A DNA stretch of 64,000 nt from the NCBI RefSeq assembly GCF_017743995.1, contig NZ_JAGHRB010000002.1, positions 362,571 through 426,570 of the forward strand, in the 5' to 3' direction. Positions 25,206 to 34,357 of this stretch are shown piece after piece. Below the pieces are notes generated by a model that saw only the letters and a list, made by a program, of their open reading frames with translations, made no database searches and had not been told where the DNA came from. The stretch is from Ruegeria sp. R13_0. GTDB taxonomy: Bacteria > Pseudomonadota > Alphaproteobacteria > Rhodobacterales > Rhodobacteraceae. The position numbers and the translations under genes are program-made. Positions within the stretch are counted from its first letter, which is position 1, and each line of letters opens with the position of its first letter.

Positions 25206-26417
25206 CTACATCCCAGAAAGTCCAGCATTGGTGTTCAATAGAAACTGGCGGAAAATTGGGCTGCTTGCCGCTCCGATACCGCGGGCATTTTCTCCAACAG
25301 CTGCAGCTTCAACAACCGGAGGAATTAAACCGCGTTTGTCTTGATTGGCCAGGTAACGACGAACCCGTGCAACAAGCTCTTCCCGAATCTCAGGTGGGAA
25401 TGCACCGTCAATGAAAATCGCCTCAAAATCTATGACCGCGCAAATAGACAGCGCAGCCTTGGCCAGTTCTTGTGCCGTGGTACCGATCCAGGGTTCGACA
25501 TAGCGAGAAATGCTGCTCCAATCCTGCGGCTTCTTCCACAAAATTACCGGATCAATACCCGCTTCTATCAGCCTGTCCTCGAGCAGAAACAGCGATGCAG
25601 TGTCAATCAGTTGCTGGCTTTCACCCAACGGACCCGTTGTCCGCATGGCGCCCAAGGCACCGGCGTTGCCTTGGTTGCCCTCAAATACGGTGCCATTCAA
25701 GGCAACGCCTCCGCCAATCATTGAGCCGATGAAGAAATAAAAATAGTCCCGATACTCGGCCCCGCGGCCATAGAGATGTTCGGCGTGACACGCGGCCGTC
25801 GCGTCATTGACCACAAAAACCGGCAGGTCGCTGAACTTGGCCACTTCGGAAAAAAAGTTCACGTTTCTCCAGGATTTGAATTTCTGAGCGGCAAGCCCAG
25901 ACAGGTCGTGCCATTTCCACAGCTCGAACGGTGTACCGATCCCGATCCCGCATACACGGTCGCGAAGCTTCTGGGGCTCTTTGGCCAGAAGCTCTTGCAA
26001 TCCTTCCTCCAAAAAACCGAACACAGCTTCGGGCAGCGGGTAGTCATAAGTCGTCGAGAGCTGTTGGCGTGGCTTACCGGTGAAGTCGATCAAAAGAAGA
26101 TCGGCGCTGCGGCGACCGATCTTCATTCCCACCGACAGGATGCCTTCGGGATTGAATTCCATGGGGATCGAAGGTTTCCCAACTTTGCCCTTCAACGGCG
26201 TCCCACGTTTGAGAATCTCATCCTTTGCGAGCTTACGCAGAATGATCGAAACGGTCTGCGGCGACAGGCCCGTCAGTCGCGCGACATCGGCCCCGGCAGC
26301 AGGTCCATGCCGTTGTAAAACCGTCAGAATCAGGCGTTCGTTGTGATCACGAACACCGCTTTGGCTTACCCCGCCGGTTAGTATTTTTAGCGCCTCTCTT
26401 TCCATTACCCTAAACAT
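25206..26417 (-). CDS. frcR: ROK-family transcriptional regulator (FrcR-like)
   Basis: Repressor of 403 residues: a MarR-like winged helix at about 20-80 (VARLTGLSPQTVSIILRKLAKDEIL) and a ROK sugar-kinase-like sensor domain with an Asp/Gly-rich ATP-like loop (FFIGSMIGGGVALNGTVFEGNQGNAG). The cysteine zinc motif CxCGxxGC found in many ROK proteins is absent. The start is ATG 26417 with AAGG six bases upstream. It is divergent from a binding protein-permease-ATPase-kinase operon, the same order as frcRBCAK of Sinorhizobium, so a fructose-responsive repressor is the likely role. Confidence 0.85.
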   Translation of the reverse strand: MFRVMEREALKILTGGVSQSGVRDHNERLILTVLQRHGPAAGADVARLTGLSPQTVSIILRKLAKDEILKRGTPLKGKVGKPSIPMEFNPEGILSVGMKIGRRSADLLLIDFTGKPRQQLSTTYDYPLPEAVFGFLEEGLQELLAKEPQKLRDRVCGIGIGTPFELWKWHDLSGLAAQKFKSWRNVNFFSEVAKFSDLPVFVVNDATAACHAEHLYGRGAEYRDYFYFFIGSMIGGGVALNGTVFEGNQGNAGALGAMRTTGPLGESQQLIDTASLFLLEDRLIEAGIDPVILWKKPQDWSSISRYVEPWIGTTAQELAKAALSICAVIDFEAIFIDGAFPPEIREELVARVRRYLANQDKRGLIPPVVEAAAVGENARGIGAASSPIFRQFLLNTNAGLSGM

Positions 26418-26457
26418 AAACACCTTGTTTTCTTATGAAAAGATGCGCCGCCAAATT

Positions 26458-26478
26458 AATAAATAAACTTTATTTATT
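26458..26478. promoter_or_regulatory. Putative FrcR operator with adjacent promoter
   Basis: Perfect 10-bp arms AATAAATAAA/TTTATTTATT around one base in the frcR-frcB divergent region. A TTGACA hexamer (26481-26486) follows immediately in the frcB direction, so bound repressor would cover the promoter. Confidence 0.55.
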
Positions 26479-26593
26479 TATTGACACAGAGGCTAGAATC
26501 ACGGTTTCTTGAGCAAGACCTTCATTGGAGGATGGAGGCGCGCCTTGTCGCTAATTCGCGCGGGGCCACAACAATTTTCTGGGAGGAGACTAA

Positions 26594-27613
26594 ATGAGAA
26601 GTCTATTTAAGATTGCCGCATCCGCCACAGCGCTGACTTTGGCTGCCGCATCTGCGCACGCTGCCGGGGAAACCGTCTGCCTGATTACCAAGACCGATAC
26701 CAACCCCTTCTTCGTTAAGATGAAAGAAGGTGCGACCGCCAAGGCAGAAGAGCTGGGCATGACACTCAAGGCGTTTGCCGGCAAGGTTGACGGCGACCAT
26801 GAAACTCAGGTCCAGGCTATTGAGACCTGCATTCTCGATGGCGCAAAAGGCATTCTGCTGACGGCATCCGACACCAGCTCGATCGTTCCCGCGGTCAAAC
26901 AGGCCCGTGATGCAGGCGTTCTGGTCATTGCGCTGGATACGCCGTTGAGTCCGATTGACTCGGCGGACGCGACTTTCGCCACGGACAACTACAAGGCTGG
27001 TCTGCTGATCGGTCAATGGGCGAAGGCCAAAATGGGCGACGCTGCAGCAGATGCCAAGATCGCGACACTGGATCTGAACGTCAGTCAGCCGACGGTGGAC
27101 GTTCTGCGCAATCAGGGTTTCCTCGACGGGTTCGGTGTGGACCTGGCGGACCCGAATGTCATCGGTGACGAAACCGATGCGCGTCTGGTCGGCAGCGACG
27201 TAACCGACGGCAACGAAGAAGGCGGCCGCCGCGCGATGGAAAACCTTTTGGCCAAGGATCCATCCATCAACGTTGTTCACACGATCAACGAACCGGCCGC
27301 TGCGGGCGCTTATGAGGCGCTGAAATCCATCGGGCGTGAAAACGATGTGCTGATCGTTTCGGTCGACGGCGGATGCCCCGGTGTCCAAAACGTCGAAGCC
27401 GGTGTGATCGGTGCGACAAGCCAGCAGTACCCGCTATTGATGGCGTCGCTTGGTGTTGAGGCCGTGAAGAAATGGGCCGAAGAGGGCGTGAAGCCGGAAA
27501 ACACACCTGGCAAAGACTTCTATGACACGGGCGTAGCGCTCATCACCGACCAGCCAGTTGATGGGGTTGAGTCGCTGTCGGTCGCAGAAGGCCTGGATCT
27601 CTGCTGGGGCTAA
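26594..27613 (+). CDS. frcB: Fructose-type ABC transporter substrate-binding protein FrcB
   Basis: Periplasmic sugar receptor of the ribose-binding (Peripla_BP_4) class, 339 residues, with a Sec signal (residues 1-23, ending SAHA). The start of the mature protein, [20 protein letters not shown], and the stretch [19 protein letters not shown] closely match Sinorhizobium FrcB as I recall it. GGAGGAG precedes ATG 26594. It is the first gene of frcBCAK and binds fructose and possibly ribose or mannose. Confidence 0.9.
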   Translation: MRSLFKIAASATALTLAAASAHAAGETVCLITKTDTNPFFVKMKEGATAKAEELGMTLKAFAGKVDGDHETQVQAIETCILDGAKGILLTASDTSSIVPAVKQARDAGVLVIALDTPLSPIDSADATFATDNYKAGLLIGQWAKAKMGDAAADAKIATLDLNVSQPTVDVLRNQGFLDGFGVDLADPNVIGDETDARLVGSDVTDGNEEGGRRAMENLLAKDPSINVVHTINEPAAAGAYEALKSIGRENDVLIVSVDGGCPGVQNVEAGVIGATSQQYPLLMASLGVEAVKKWAEEGVKPENTPGKDFYDTGVALITDQPVDGVESLSVAEGLDLCWG

Positions 27614-27628
27614 AGACAGCTCTTTAGG

Positions 27629-27650
27629 TGAGGCGCGCCGCAGCGCCTCA
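27629..27650 (+). promoter_or_regulatory. Stem-loop between frcB and frcC
   Basis: Perfect 8-bp stem TGAGGCGC/GCGCCTCA with a 6-base loop, 15 bases after the frcB stop. It is a typical element allowing more receptor than permease to be made. Confidence 0.6.
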
Positions 27651-27729
27651 TCAATCCTTTCACCAGCAAACCGAAACTTCCTGTACACTGATTTCGTGGA
27701 CGCGATGCCAGCCACGAAAAGGGGGAGAT

Positions 27730-28800
27730 ATGTCTGAAGCAAACCAAAACGCCCAGGAATTCGAAACCGCCGCCAACGCGTCAGAAACCGTTGCGGAGTT
27801 TGAAGATCACCGGCGTGGTGTTCTGGGGAAGTTGCAGCATCTTCTCCACGTCAATCCATCCTTTGTGCCCTTGATCGTTCTGGTTGGCGCGATCATAATT
27901 TTCGGCCTGCTACTGGGATCAAAATTCTTTTCACCCTTTGCGATGACGCTGATCCTGCAGCAGGTTCAGATCGTCGGCATCGTGGCCGCGGCACAAAGCC
28001 TTGTCATTCTGACTGCCGGCATCGACCTAAGCGTCGGTGCAATCATGGTGTTTTCATCCGTCATTATGGGTCAGTTCACCTTCCGCTATGGCATCCCCGT
28101 GCCCATTGCGGTGATGTGCGGGCTGGCAATGGGAACCCTGATCGGGGCTCTCAATGGATGGCTGGTCAGTCGCGTAAAGCTGCCACCATTTATTGTCACG
28201 CTCGGCATGTGGCAGATCGTTCTGGCGACAAACTTCCTGTATTCCGCAAACGAAACAATTCGCAGTCAGGATATTGAGGCCAACGCCCCGTTCCTGCAAT
28301 TCTTTGGAACAAAATTCAGCGTCGGTGGCGCGACCTTCACGGTTGGCGTGATATTCATGCTCGTTCTGATTTTCGTGCTGGCTTACGCGCTCAAACACAC
28401 GGCCTGGGGTAGGCATGTCTATGCGGTGGGGGACGACCCTGAGGCCGCAGAGCTATCTGGTGTGAACGTGCACAAAACGCTGATGTCCGTATATATGTTG
28501 TCCGGTCTGATCTGTGCTTTTGCGGGCTGGGCGCTGATCGGGCGCATCGGGTCGGTTTCCCCAACATCCGGTCAATTGGCCAATATCGAAAGCATCACTG
28601 CGGTTGTGATTGGTGGTATATCATTGTTCGGTGGACGAGGCTCCATTCTGGGGTCCCTGTTCGGGGCTCTCATCGTCGGCGTGTTTACTCTGGGGCTCAG
28701 GCTTCTGGGCGCGGACGCACAGTGGACCTTCCTGCTTATCGGACTCCTCATCATCGCAGCCGTCGCAGTCGACCAGTGGATCAGAAAGGTATCGGGCTAA
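27730..28800 (+). CDS. frcC: Fructose-type ABC transporter permease FrcC
   Basis: Inner-membrane permease of the RbsC/BPD_transp_2 family, 356 residues from ATG 27730, which has GGGGGAG directly upstream. It has a soluble N-terminus of about 45 residues and then 8-10 hydrophobic segments. Family signatures include LVILTAGIDLSVGAIMVFSS and GDDPEAAELSGVNVHKTLM (coupling loop). Its stop overlaps the frcA start (TAATG), indicating translational coupling. Confidence 0.92.
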   Translation: MSEANQNAQEFETAANASETVAEFEDHRRGVLGKLQHLLHVNPSFVPLIVLVGAIIIFGLLLGSKFFSPFAMTLILQQVQIVGIVAAAQSLVILTAGIDLSVGAIMVFSSVIMGQFTFRYGIPVPIAVMCGLAMGTLIGALNGWLVSRVKLPPFIVTLGMWQIVLATNFLYSANETIRSQDIEANAPFLQFFGTKFSVGGATFTVGVIFMLVLIFVLAYALKHTAWGRHVYAVGDDPEAAELSGVNVHKTLMSVYMLSGLICAFAGWALIGRIGSVSPTSGQLANIESITAVVIGGISLFGGRGSILGSLFGALIVGVFTLGLRLLGADAQWTFLLIGLLIIAAVAVDQWIRKVSG

Positions 28801-29582
28801 TGTCAGACACAACTCCAGTCGTCCAAGGCCGCGGGATCGTGAAGCGCTATGGCCACGTTACCGCCATCGACCATTCCGATTTTGAACTGCGGCAAGGCGA
28901 AATCCTTGCGGTGATCGGAGACAACGGCGCGGGCAAGTCATCCATCGTCAAGGCGATCTGCGGTGCCACGATCCCTGACGAAGGCGAGATCCTCATAGAA
29001 GGCAAAAAGGTCAACTTCACCTCGCCGATCGATGCCCGGAATATGGGGATCGAGATCGTCTATCAGCAGCTTGCCATGTCCCCTGCCCTGTCGATTGCAG
29101 ACAACATGTTCATGGGGCGCGAGATTCGCAAACAGGGATTCATGGGCAAATACATGCGTCAGCTGGATCGGCCTGCCATGGAAAAGTTCGCCCGCGAAAA
29201 ACTGACAGAGCTTGGGCTGATGACCGTGCAGTCAATCAATCAGGCGGTAGAGACACTATCCGGCGGCCAGCGCCAAGGCGTTGCCGTTGCGCGCGCAGCT
29301 GCCTTTGCGACCAAGTTCATCATCATGGACGAACCGACGGCGGCTTTGGGCGTGAAGGAAAGCCGCAAAGTGCTTGAGCTGATCCAGGACGTAAGGGCGC
29401 GTGGCATTCCGATCATCCTGATTAGCCACAACATGCCACATGTCTTCGAAGTCGCCGATCGCATCCATGTGCACCGGTTAGGCAAACGTCTTTGTACGAT
29501 CGACCCCAAGGATTATACGATGTCCGACGCCGTGGCCTTCATGACTGGTGCCAAGGAACCCCCAAAAGAGGACGCAGCGTGA
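28800..29582 (+). CDS. frcA: Fructose-type ABC transporter ATP-binding protein FrcA
   Basis: Cytoplasmic ATPase of 260 residues with a single nucleotide-binding domain (unlike the double-domain RbsA), as in FrcA. Walker A is GDNGAGKSS (about residue 40), the signature is LSGGQRQG and Walker B is FIIMDEPTAALG, followed by the switch His in ISHNM. ATG 28800 overlaps the frcC stop by one base. It energises FrcC. Confidence 0.92.
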   Translation: MSDTTPVVQGRGIVKRYGHVTAIDHSDFELRQGEILAVIGDNGAGKSSIVKAICGATIPDEGEILIEGKKVNFTSPIDARNMGIEIVYQQLAMSPALSIADNMFMGREIRKQGFMGKYMRQLDRPAMEKFAREKLTELGLMTVQSINQAVETLSGGQRQGVAVARAAAFATKFIIMDEPTAALGVKESRKVLELIQDVRARGIPIILISHNMPHVFEVADRIHVHRLGKRLCTIDPKDYTMSDAVAFMTGAKEPPKEDAA

Positions 29583-30250
29583 TCGAACAGGATGCAAAGC
29601 AAGTTTGCGACATGATCTCCTCCCGGAGGCAGGTTGGGGTTCGGACGATTGTTGCAATCGCCGGCCCCCCTGCATCCGGAAAGTCGACCTTAGCGGAAGC
29701 CGTCGTGCAATCGCTGAACGCGCAACAGAGGTCCGCGGTTCCTTCGGCCACGCTGGTACCCATGGATGGCTACCATTTGGACAATCGCGTTTTGGAAACA
29801 CGCGGCTTACGGGCCAAAAAAGGTGCACCGGAAACCTTTGATGCAGTTGGGTTTTGTAAGGCAATTAAGGCACTGCAATCCGCGCGACATGAAGTCTTTC
29901 ATCCCATGTTCGACCGCCAAATGGACCTTGCCATCGCCAATGCAATTGCGGTTCACCCTGAAACTCCGATCGTAGTTGTGGAAGGAAACTACCTTTTGAT
30001 GAAAAGCGACCCGTGGACGACGTTGGAGGATGTTTTCACCGCAACGGTTTTTGTCAGCCCCACATTGGAAGAACTCGAAAGCAGATTGCGGCAGCGCTGG
30101 ATTAAGCACGGATTTGACCCGGAAACCGCGCTACAACGCGCGAAAACCAACGATCTGCCCAACGCAGAACTTGTCATCCGTGACAGCCGGAAGGCCGATC
30201 TTACATTGAGCCAGAACTACACCGAATTCGGGATGCGCTACGTGTTCTGA
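29579..30250 (+). CDS. frcK: Sugar/nucleoside kinase FrcK (uridine kinase/PRK fold)
   Basis: P-loop kinase of 223 residues with Walker A IAGPPASGKST (about residue 25), the substrate segment PMDGYHLDNRVLETRGLRAKKGAPETFD and the later IVVVEGNYLL strand. The fold belongs to the phosphoribulokinase/uridine kinase family, matching FrcK. The GTG start at 29579 overlaps the frcA stop and has AGAGGA upstream. It presumably phosphorylates the incoming sugar; this has not been firmly established for the family. Confidence 0.85.
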   Translation: MIEQDAKQVCDMISSRRQVGVRTIVAIAGPPASGKSTLAEAVVQSLNAQQRSAVPSATLVPMDGYHLDNRVLETRGLRAKKGAPETFDAVGFCKAIKALQSARHEVFHPMFDRQMDLAIANAIAVHPETPIVVVEGNYLLMKSDPWTTLEDVFTATVFVSPTLEELESRLRQRWIKHGFDPETALQRAKTNDLPNAELVIRDSRKADLTLSQNYTEFGMRYVF

Positions 30251-30543
30251 ACCCGGGCATAGGCTTCCCCCATCCTTTTTAGCAGCAACTCCATGCGGGT
30301 CGAGGTGCAATCTAACGGAAGCGTCGCAAACTATCAGACCCTACATGCAAACACGCGTGGTCTGGCGTTTTCCACATCCTGTAGTTCTTTCTGCCGTATT
30401 CTGCGTGGCATTGAGTATTTCATGGCCGCAAACGGCGTGCAGTCAGACCACGGCACTCTCAAGAGGTGGGTCATTGAGTATTCGCCAATGATGGCTATGC
30501 GCGCATTTGAGAAGTGAACAAAATCCACAATCAGTTTGGTTGC
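30251..30543. other. Intergenic region after frcK, no gene recognised
   Basis: About 290 bases without a convincing gene, immediately left of a degraded insertion sequence. The 3' part may belong to the same remnant. Confidence 0.45.
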
Positions 30544-30809
30544 TCAGCCAAAACCCAAACGGTCAGGGCCAAGTGTTTGAACAGCGTGGTCGAGCAGGAT
30601 CATCGCCTTAAAAAGTGTTGCACACGGCACATGTACGCGTTCCGATCTGCCTCGGCTGCATTGGACGGTATTGAGATCCCCAACATGATCCTGAAGTGGC
30701 AATTCTCCAGCTCCACATCGGCTGGTTTTCGGCTATTTGCCGAGATCGCAGGATAGACGCGTCCAGTAAGTCGCTGGCTCTGGCTGTTCCATAAGTTTGC
30801 GACACATCC
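30544..30809 (+). mobile_element. Degraded IS6-family element (transposase C-terminus and end repeat)
   Basis: The plus-strand frame SAKTQTVRAKCLNSVVEQDHRLKK ... ALDGIEIPNMILKWQF ... FRLFAEIAG matches the C-terminal part of IS6-family DDE transposases (KYLNNIVEQDHR, GIE..HMIRKGQ, FAELAA), stop at 30756. The DDE N-terminal half is missing. About 40 bases downstream, TTGCGACACATCC (30797-30809) resembles the IS6 terminal repeat in inverted orientation. It is non-functional, and is one of three such remnants in the window. Confidence 0.75.
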
Positions 30810-30837
30810 CTAGCCACCTCAAAAGTGTCACACCCGT

Positions 30838-31893
30838 TCATCGGGGACTGATTGTCTGCCCCGCCGCATCGAAAAATTGCAGTTTCTCGGGTGCAAAATA
30901 CAAGCCGATTTGCGCTCCGGCTTTGATCTGCGTGTCCCCGCCAAGGCGAACCGTCACCTTCTCTTCAAACCCGCAATCGACGATAACGAACATATCGGCG
31001 CCAAGATACTCGACCACCTCGACCTTTCCGTCGCTGTGACCCGAGCCAGGTTCGACCACACTGATATGTTCCGGGCGGATGCCCAGCATCGTGGCTGTAC
31101 CAGTCCGATCAAACGGGCCGCCTCCACCGTTCTCCAGCTGAAACTGATCGCCAGACACGGTGCAGGGAATAACGTTCATTTTTGGACTGCCGATGAACTG
31201 CGCCACGAACAGGTTGGCGGGGCGTTCGTATAGTTCGCGTGGAGTCCCGACCTGTGCAATCTTGCCGAATTCCAGCACCACGATACGATCAGCCAGTGTC
31301 ATCGCTTCGACCTGATCATGAGTCACATAGATCATGGTGCGGTTCAGGCTCTGGTGAAGCTTGGCAATCTCATACCGCATCTCGACCCTAAGAGCGGCGT
31401 CTAGGTTGGACAGCGGTTCATCGAACAGGAATGCGGTGGGGTCACGCACAATAGACCGACCGATCGCCACGCGCTGACGCTGGCCACCGGACAGGTCTTT
31501 AGGTTTGCGCTCCAAATAAGGTTCCAGCTTGAGCACCTCGGCGGCTTTACCCACGCGTTCGGCGATTTCACCCTTGGATACGCCCGCCACTTTCAGCGAG
31601 AACCCCATGTTTTCGGCTACCGTCAGGTGAGGATAAAGAGCGTAGGACTGGAACACCATGGTCAGCCCGCGCTTAGAGGGCGGATTGTCGGTGACGTCAT
31701 CCCCATTGATCAAAAGTGACCCGCGCGAGATGTCCTCGAGCCCACCGATCATCCGCAACAGGGTCGATTTACCACAGCCCGACGGGCCTACGAAGACTAC
31801 GAACTCACCCTCTTCGATCTTTAGGTCGATGCCTTTGATCACCTGCACTTCGCCGAACCATTTTTCGACGGAATTGAGCTCAATGCTGCCCAT
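30838..31893 (-). CDS. Sugar ABC transporter ATP-binding protein (UgpC/MalK family)
   Basis: ATPase of 351 residues from ATG 31893, overlapping the stop of the glycoside hydrolase gene, with GGGAGGA upstream. Walker A is GPSGCGKST (about residue 38), the signature is LSGGQRQRVAIGRSI, and Walker B is FLFDEPLSNLDA. The C-terminal 110 residues form the TOBE/MalK regulatory domain. It is the last gene of the leftward operon lacI, binding protein, two permeases, hydrolase, ATPase and powers that importer. Confidence 0.93.
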   Translation of the reverse strand: MGSIELNSVEKWFGEVQVIKGIDLKIEEGEFVVFVGPSGCGKSTLLRMIGGLEDISRGSLLINGDDVTDNPPSKRGLTMVFQSYALYPHLTVAENMGFSLKVAGVSKGEIAERVGKAAEVLKLEPYLERKPKDLSGGQRQRVAIGRSIVRDPTAFLFDEPLSNLDAALRVEMRYEIAKLHQSLNRTMIYVTHDQVEAMTLADRIVVLEFGKIAQVGTPRELYERPANLFVAQFIGSPKMNVIPCTVSGDQFQLENGGGGPFDRTGTATMLGIRPEHISVVEPGSGHSDGKVEVVEYLGADMFVIVDCGFEEKVTVRLGGDTQIKAGAQIGLYFAPEKLQFFDAAGQTISPR

Positions 31894-33149
31894 CAGTTCC
31901 TCCCTGCCCAATGCAGCCAGACGGCAGCGGTCCATGTGAACGAGTTGCCCCCGGCAGGACTGCCGGTAATCGGGTCGTAATATTCGGCAAAGCCCTGGCC
32001 AGCGATCAGACGACCGGTTTTCAGGCGTAGTGCTTCGGCCTCAACTCCGTGGCCCATATCCTTCAGACCGAACCCCGTCAGCATGTTCATGAACGCCCAT
32101 GTTGGCCCACGCCAATATCGGCGTTCGTCAAACTTGGGCGATTTGTGATCATAGCTAGGGATTGGGTGCGGGACCGTGGTCAAAACAGTTTTCAAACGGT
32201 CCAACATTTGCTGAGATTCAATGCCTGCATACCAACACAGATAGCTCGCATTTGAGACGCTTTCAGCCCATTTGCCCGTATGCGCATTTCGTGAATCAAA
32301 GGTGCCCAAAGCCTCGTTCCACAGTGACTTTGCGCCTGCCTCGAGCCGGTCTACGTCTTCACCGAGGCCTTCGGCACTGATCCCCAACTCCTCACTTATC
32401 GCCAGCAGATCGCGGGCGGCGCGTAGAGTTGTGAAACTCATCGTCGGATCGGCGACGCGGAACGGGTTCTTCTCCATCAATTGCTGCTGATCCCAGCCCG
32501 CTTCACGTCCAATCTGGACCAGTTTGATGTAGCGGTCATAGTCGTATTTGGTGGGCCTGTCGGCGCTGTTGACGTGGCTAGTGTCGCGACGCTGGTATTC
32601 GCCCACGTCTGAGGCATCAATGCTCGCCATTGCGTCGTCCCAGTCCGGTGCATTGTCGCGCCCAGCCTCCCAAGGGTGGGTGGTGCAAACCGCGCCGTGG
32701 TCATCGAGACGCCATGTCATGAACCACCGATGCCAGGCCAGCATAGCGGGGAACAGGGCGCGGAGGCGGGCTTCACCAGCCGCGCGGTCTTTCTCCCATA
32801 CCCGCCGGGCCATGGTAGCCGCCAGCGGTGGCTGGGTTACGCCAGAGGAGGCAATCGGCCCGATGCCGCCCCAGACATCCGGTCCTGGGAAATAGCCCGG
32901 ATCCGTTTTGTGGAACAGGATGTGGGGGACCATGCCGTCCTCCCACTGGCCCGAGAACAGCGTCACAAGCTCAGTCCAGGCGCGGTCGATATCGAACTCG
33001 GCAAAGCCCAGCGCGGCGATCGCGCTGTCCCAGTTCCATTGGTAGGGATAGAGCCCGCTGGTCGGGATCGTATAGCCACCCCGATCATTGGCGATCAGGA
33101 TATTGCGTGCTGACTCTGTCGGCGAAGTAAAGTGGTTCATTTCTGTCAT
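31893..33149 (-). CDS. GH63-type glycoside hydrolase (mannosylglycerate hydrolase MGH1-like)
   Basis: Cytoplasmic (alpha/alpha)6-barrel glycosidase of 418 residues with no signal peptide. The region YPYQWNWDSAIAALGFAE and the later RYWRGPTWAFMNMLTGFGL are signatures of the MGH1-like GH63 clade that hydrolyses mannosylglycerate or glucosylglycerate. Its position between the permease and ATPase genes indicates it cleaves the imported glycoside. The compatible solutes mannosyl- or glucosylglycerate are plausible marine substrates; this is inferred from family and context. Confidence 0.82.
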   Translation of the reverse strand: MTEMNHFTSPTESARNILIANDRGGYTIPTSGLYPYQWNWDSAIAALGFAEFDIDRAWTELVTLFSGQWEDGMVPHILFHKTDPGYFPGPDVWGGIGPIASSGVTQPPLAATMARRVWEKDRAAGEARLRALFPAMLAWHRWFMTWRLDDHGAVCTTHPWEAGRDNAPDWDDAMASIDASDVGEYQRRDTSHVNSADRPTKYDYDRYIKLVQIGREAGWDQQQLMEKNPFRVADPTMSFTTLRAARDLLAISEELGISAEGLGEDVDRLEAGAKSLWNEALGTFDSRNAHTGKWAESVSNASYLCWYAGIESQQMLDRLKTVLTTVPHPIPSYDHKSPKFDERRYWRGPTWAFMNMLTGFGLKDMGHGVEAEALRLKTGRLIAGQGFAEYYDPITGSPAGGNSFTWTAAVWLHWAGRN

Positions 33150-34357
33150 CCTTTGACCGAGCCAGCCGTCAGGCCTTTGGTCATGAAACGTTCAAGCCCC
33201 AGGAACAGGGCCATGATTGGAACAGTGGCAATCACCGCGCCAGCCATGAGGTGTTGGCGAGGGATTTCCGAGGAGTTCAGCATTGTGACGCCTCGGGTTA
33301 GAGTGAATTTCGAGGGATCATCCAGCAGCATGAAGGCCAGTAGGAATTCGTTCCAGGCGATCATGAAGACATAGAGCGACACCGAAGCCAGCGCCGGCAG
33401 GCTGAGCGGCAGGGTGATCTTCCAGATCACCGCCAAGCGCGAGAGACCATCCATCAAGCCAGCCTCTTCCACCTCGGTCGGGAGTCCACGGAAATACCCC
33501 TGCAGCATGTACAGCGCGACCGGGATCGTGGTGACCGGGTAGATCATGACGATGCCTAGGATCGAGTTGCGCAGGCCGGTCAGCGAAAAGGCGATATAGA
33601 TCGGCAGCGCCAGAACGATCATCGGCACCATGTAGATCAGCAGGATCGAGCGCGAGAACGCCTTTTGCCCTTTGAACCGGAACCGCGCGACCGCATAGGC
33701 CCCCGGAATGCTGAAGGCCAGTGTGATGAAGACCGTCAGAACCGAGACGTAGAAGGATGTCCACAGGTACGAGCCGAAATTGAAGTCGCGGAACAGTTCC
33801 GTATAGCTGCGGAATAGCGCCCAACCCTGATCCAGATCCAGCGAGAAATCCAGCGGGTTCTGCAACAGCGCCTGCTGCGATTTCAAGCTGGTCATCACCA
33901 TCACGTAGAAGGGGATGACCACGATGGCCGTGAAGAAGATATAGCCGAAACCGGTACAGAACCGGATCACGGCGTCTTCGAACTCGTGACGGGTCAGTTC
34001 GCCAAAGGGCAGCTCTTTCAGGATTTCAGCCATCGAAAGATGCATCACCACGGCGATCGAAACCACGGTGGCCGATAACGCCAGCAGAGTTGTGTCCGAG
34101 CCGATCAGAACCGGGCCAAAACCGGTCAGGCAGGTCAGACCCAACAGGGCCGACACGCCCAGACGCGCCGTGGCATGACGAACGGGAAAGCGGACATACG
34201 CCAAACCGGCCAACGCGCCCCAGATCAGGCTCAGCAGAACCTGCGGACGGAAGGCCGCACCAGTGGCGAAGGACATTGTGACCGCGATGGTGGTAGCAAT
34301 CACCACCAGCCACAGCGCGCCCAGGATTGGGCCGGTGATATACCCTTGACGCATCAC
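33146..34357 (-). CDS. Sugar ABC transporter permease (MalG-type) with N-terminal membrane extension
   Basis: Permease of 403 residues, longer than the usual 270-300. The first ~125 residues form an extra module of about four hydrophobic segments (for example IWGALAGLAYVRFP, LLALSATVVSIAVVMHL). The normal MalG-type core follows from about residue 135, with the coupling loop EEAGLMDGLSRLAVIWKITLPLSLPAL. It overlaps the hydrolase start (ATGA) and its own start overlaps the preceding permease stop. It forms the channel with the DUF11-bearing permease. Confidence 0.9.
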   Translation of the reverse strand: MMRQGYITGPILGALWLVVIATTIAVTMSFATGAAFRPQVLLSLIWGALAGLAYVRFPVRHATARLGVSALLGLTCLTGFGPVLIGSDTTLLALSATVVSIAVVMHLSMAEILKELPFGELTRHEFEDAVIRFCTGFGYIFFTAIVVIPFYVMVMTSLKSQQALLQNPLDFSLDLDQGWALFRSYTELFRDFNFGSYLWTSFYVSVLTVFITLAFSIPGAYAVARFRFKGQKAFSRSILLIYMVPMIVLALPIYIAFSLTGLRNSILGIVMIYPVTTIPVALYMLQGYFRGLPTEVEEAGLMDGLSRLAVIWKITLPLSLPALASVSLYVFMIAWNEFLLAFMLLDDPSKFTLTRGVTMLNSSEIPRQHLMAGAVIATVPIMALFLGLERFMTKGLTAGSVKG

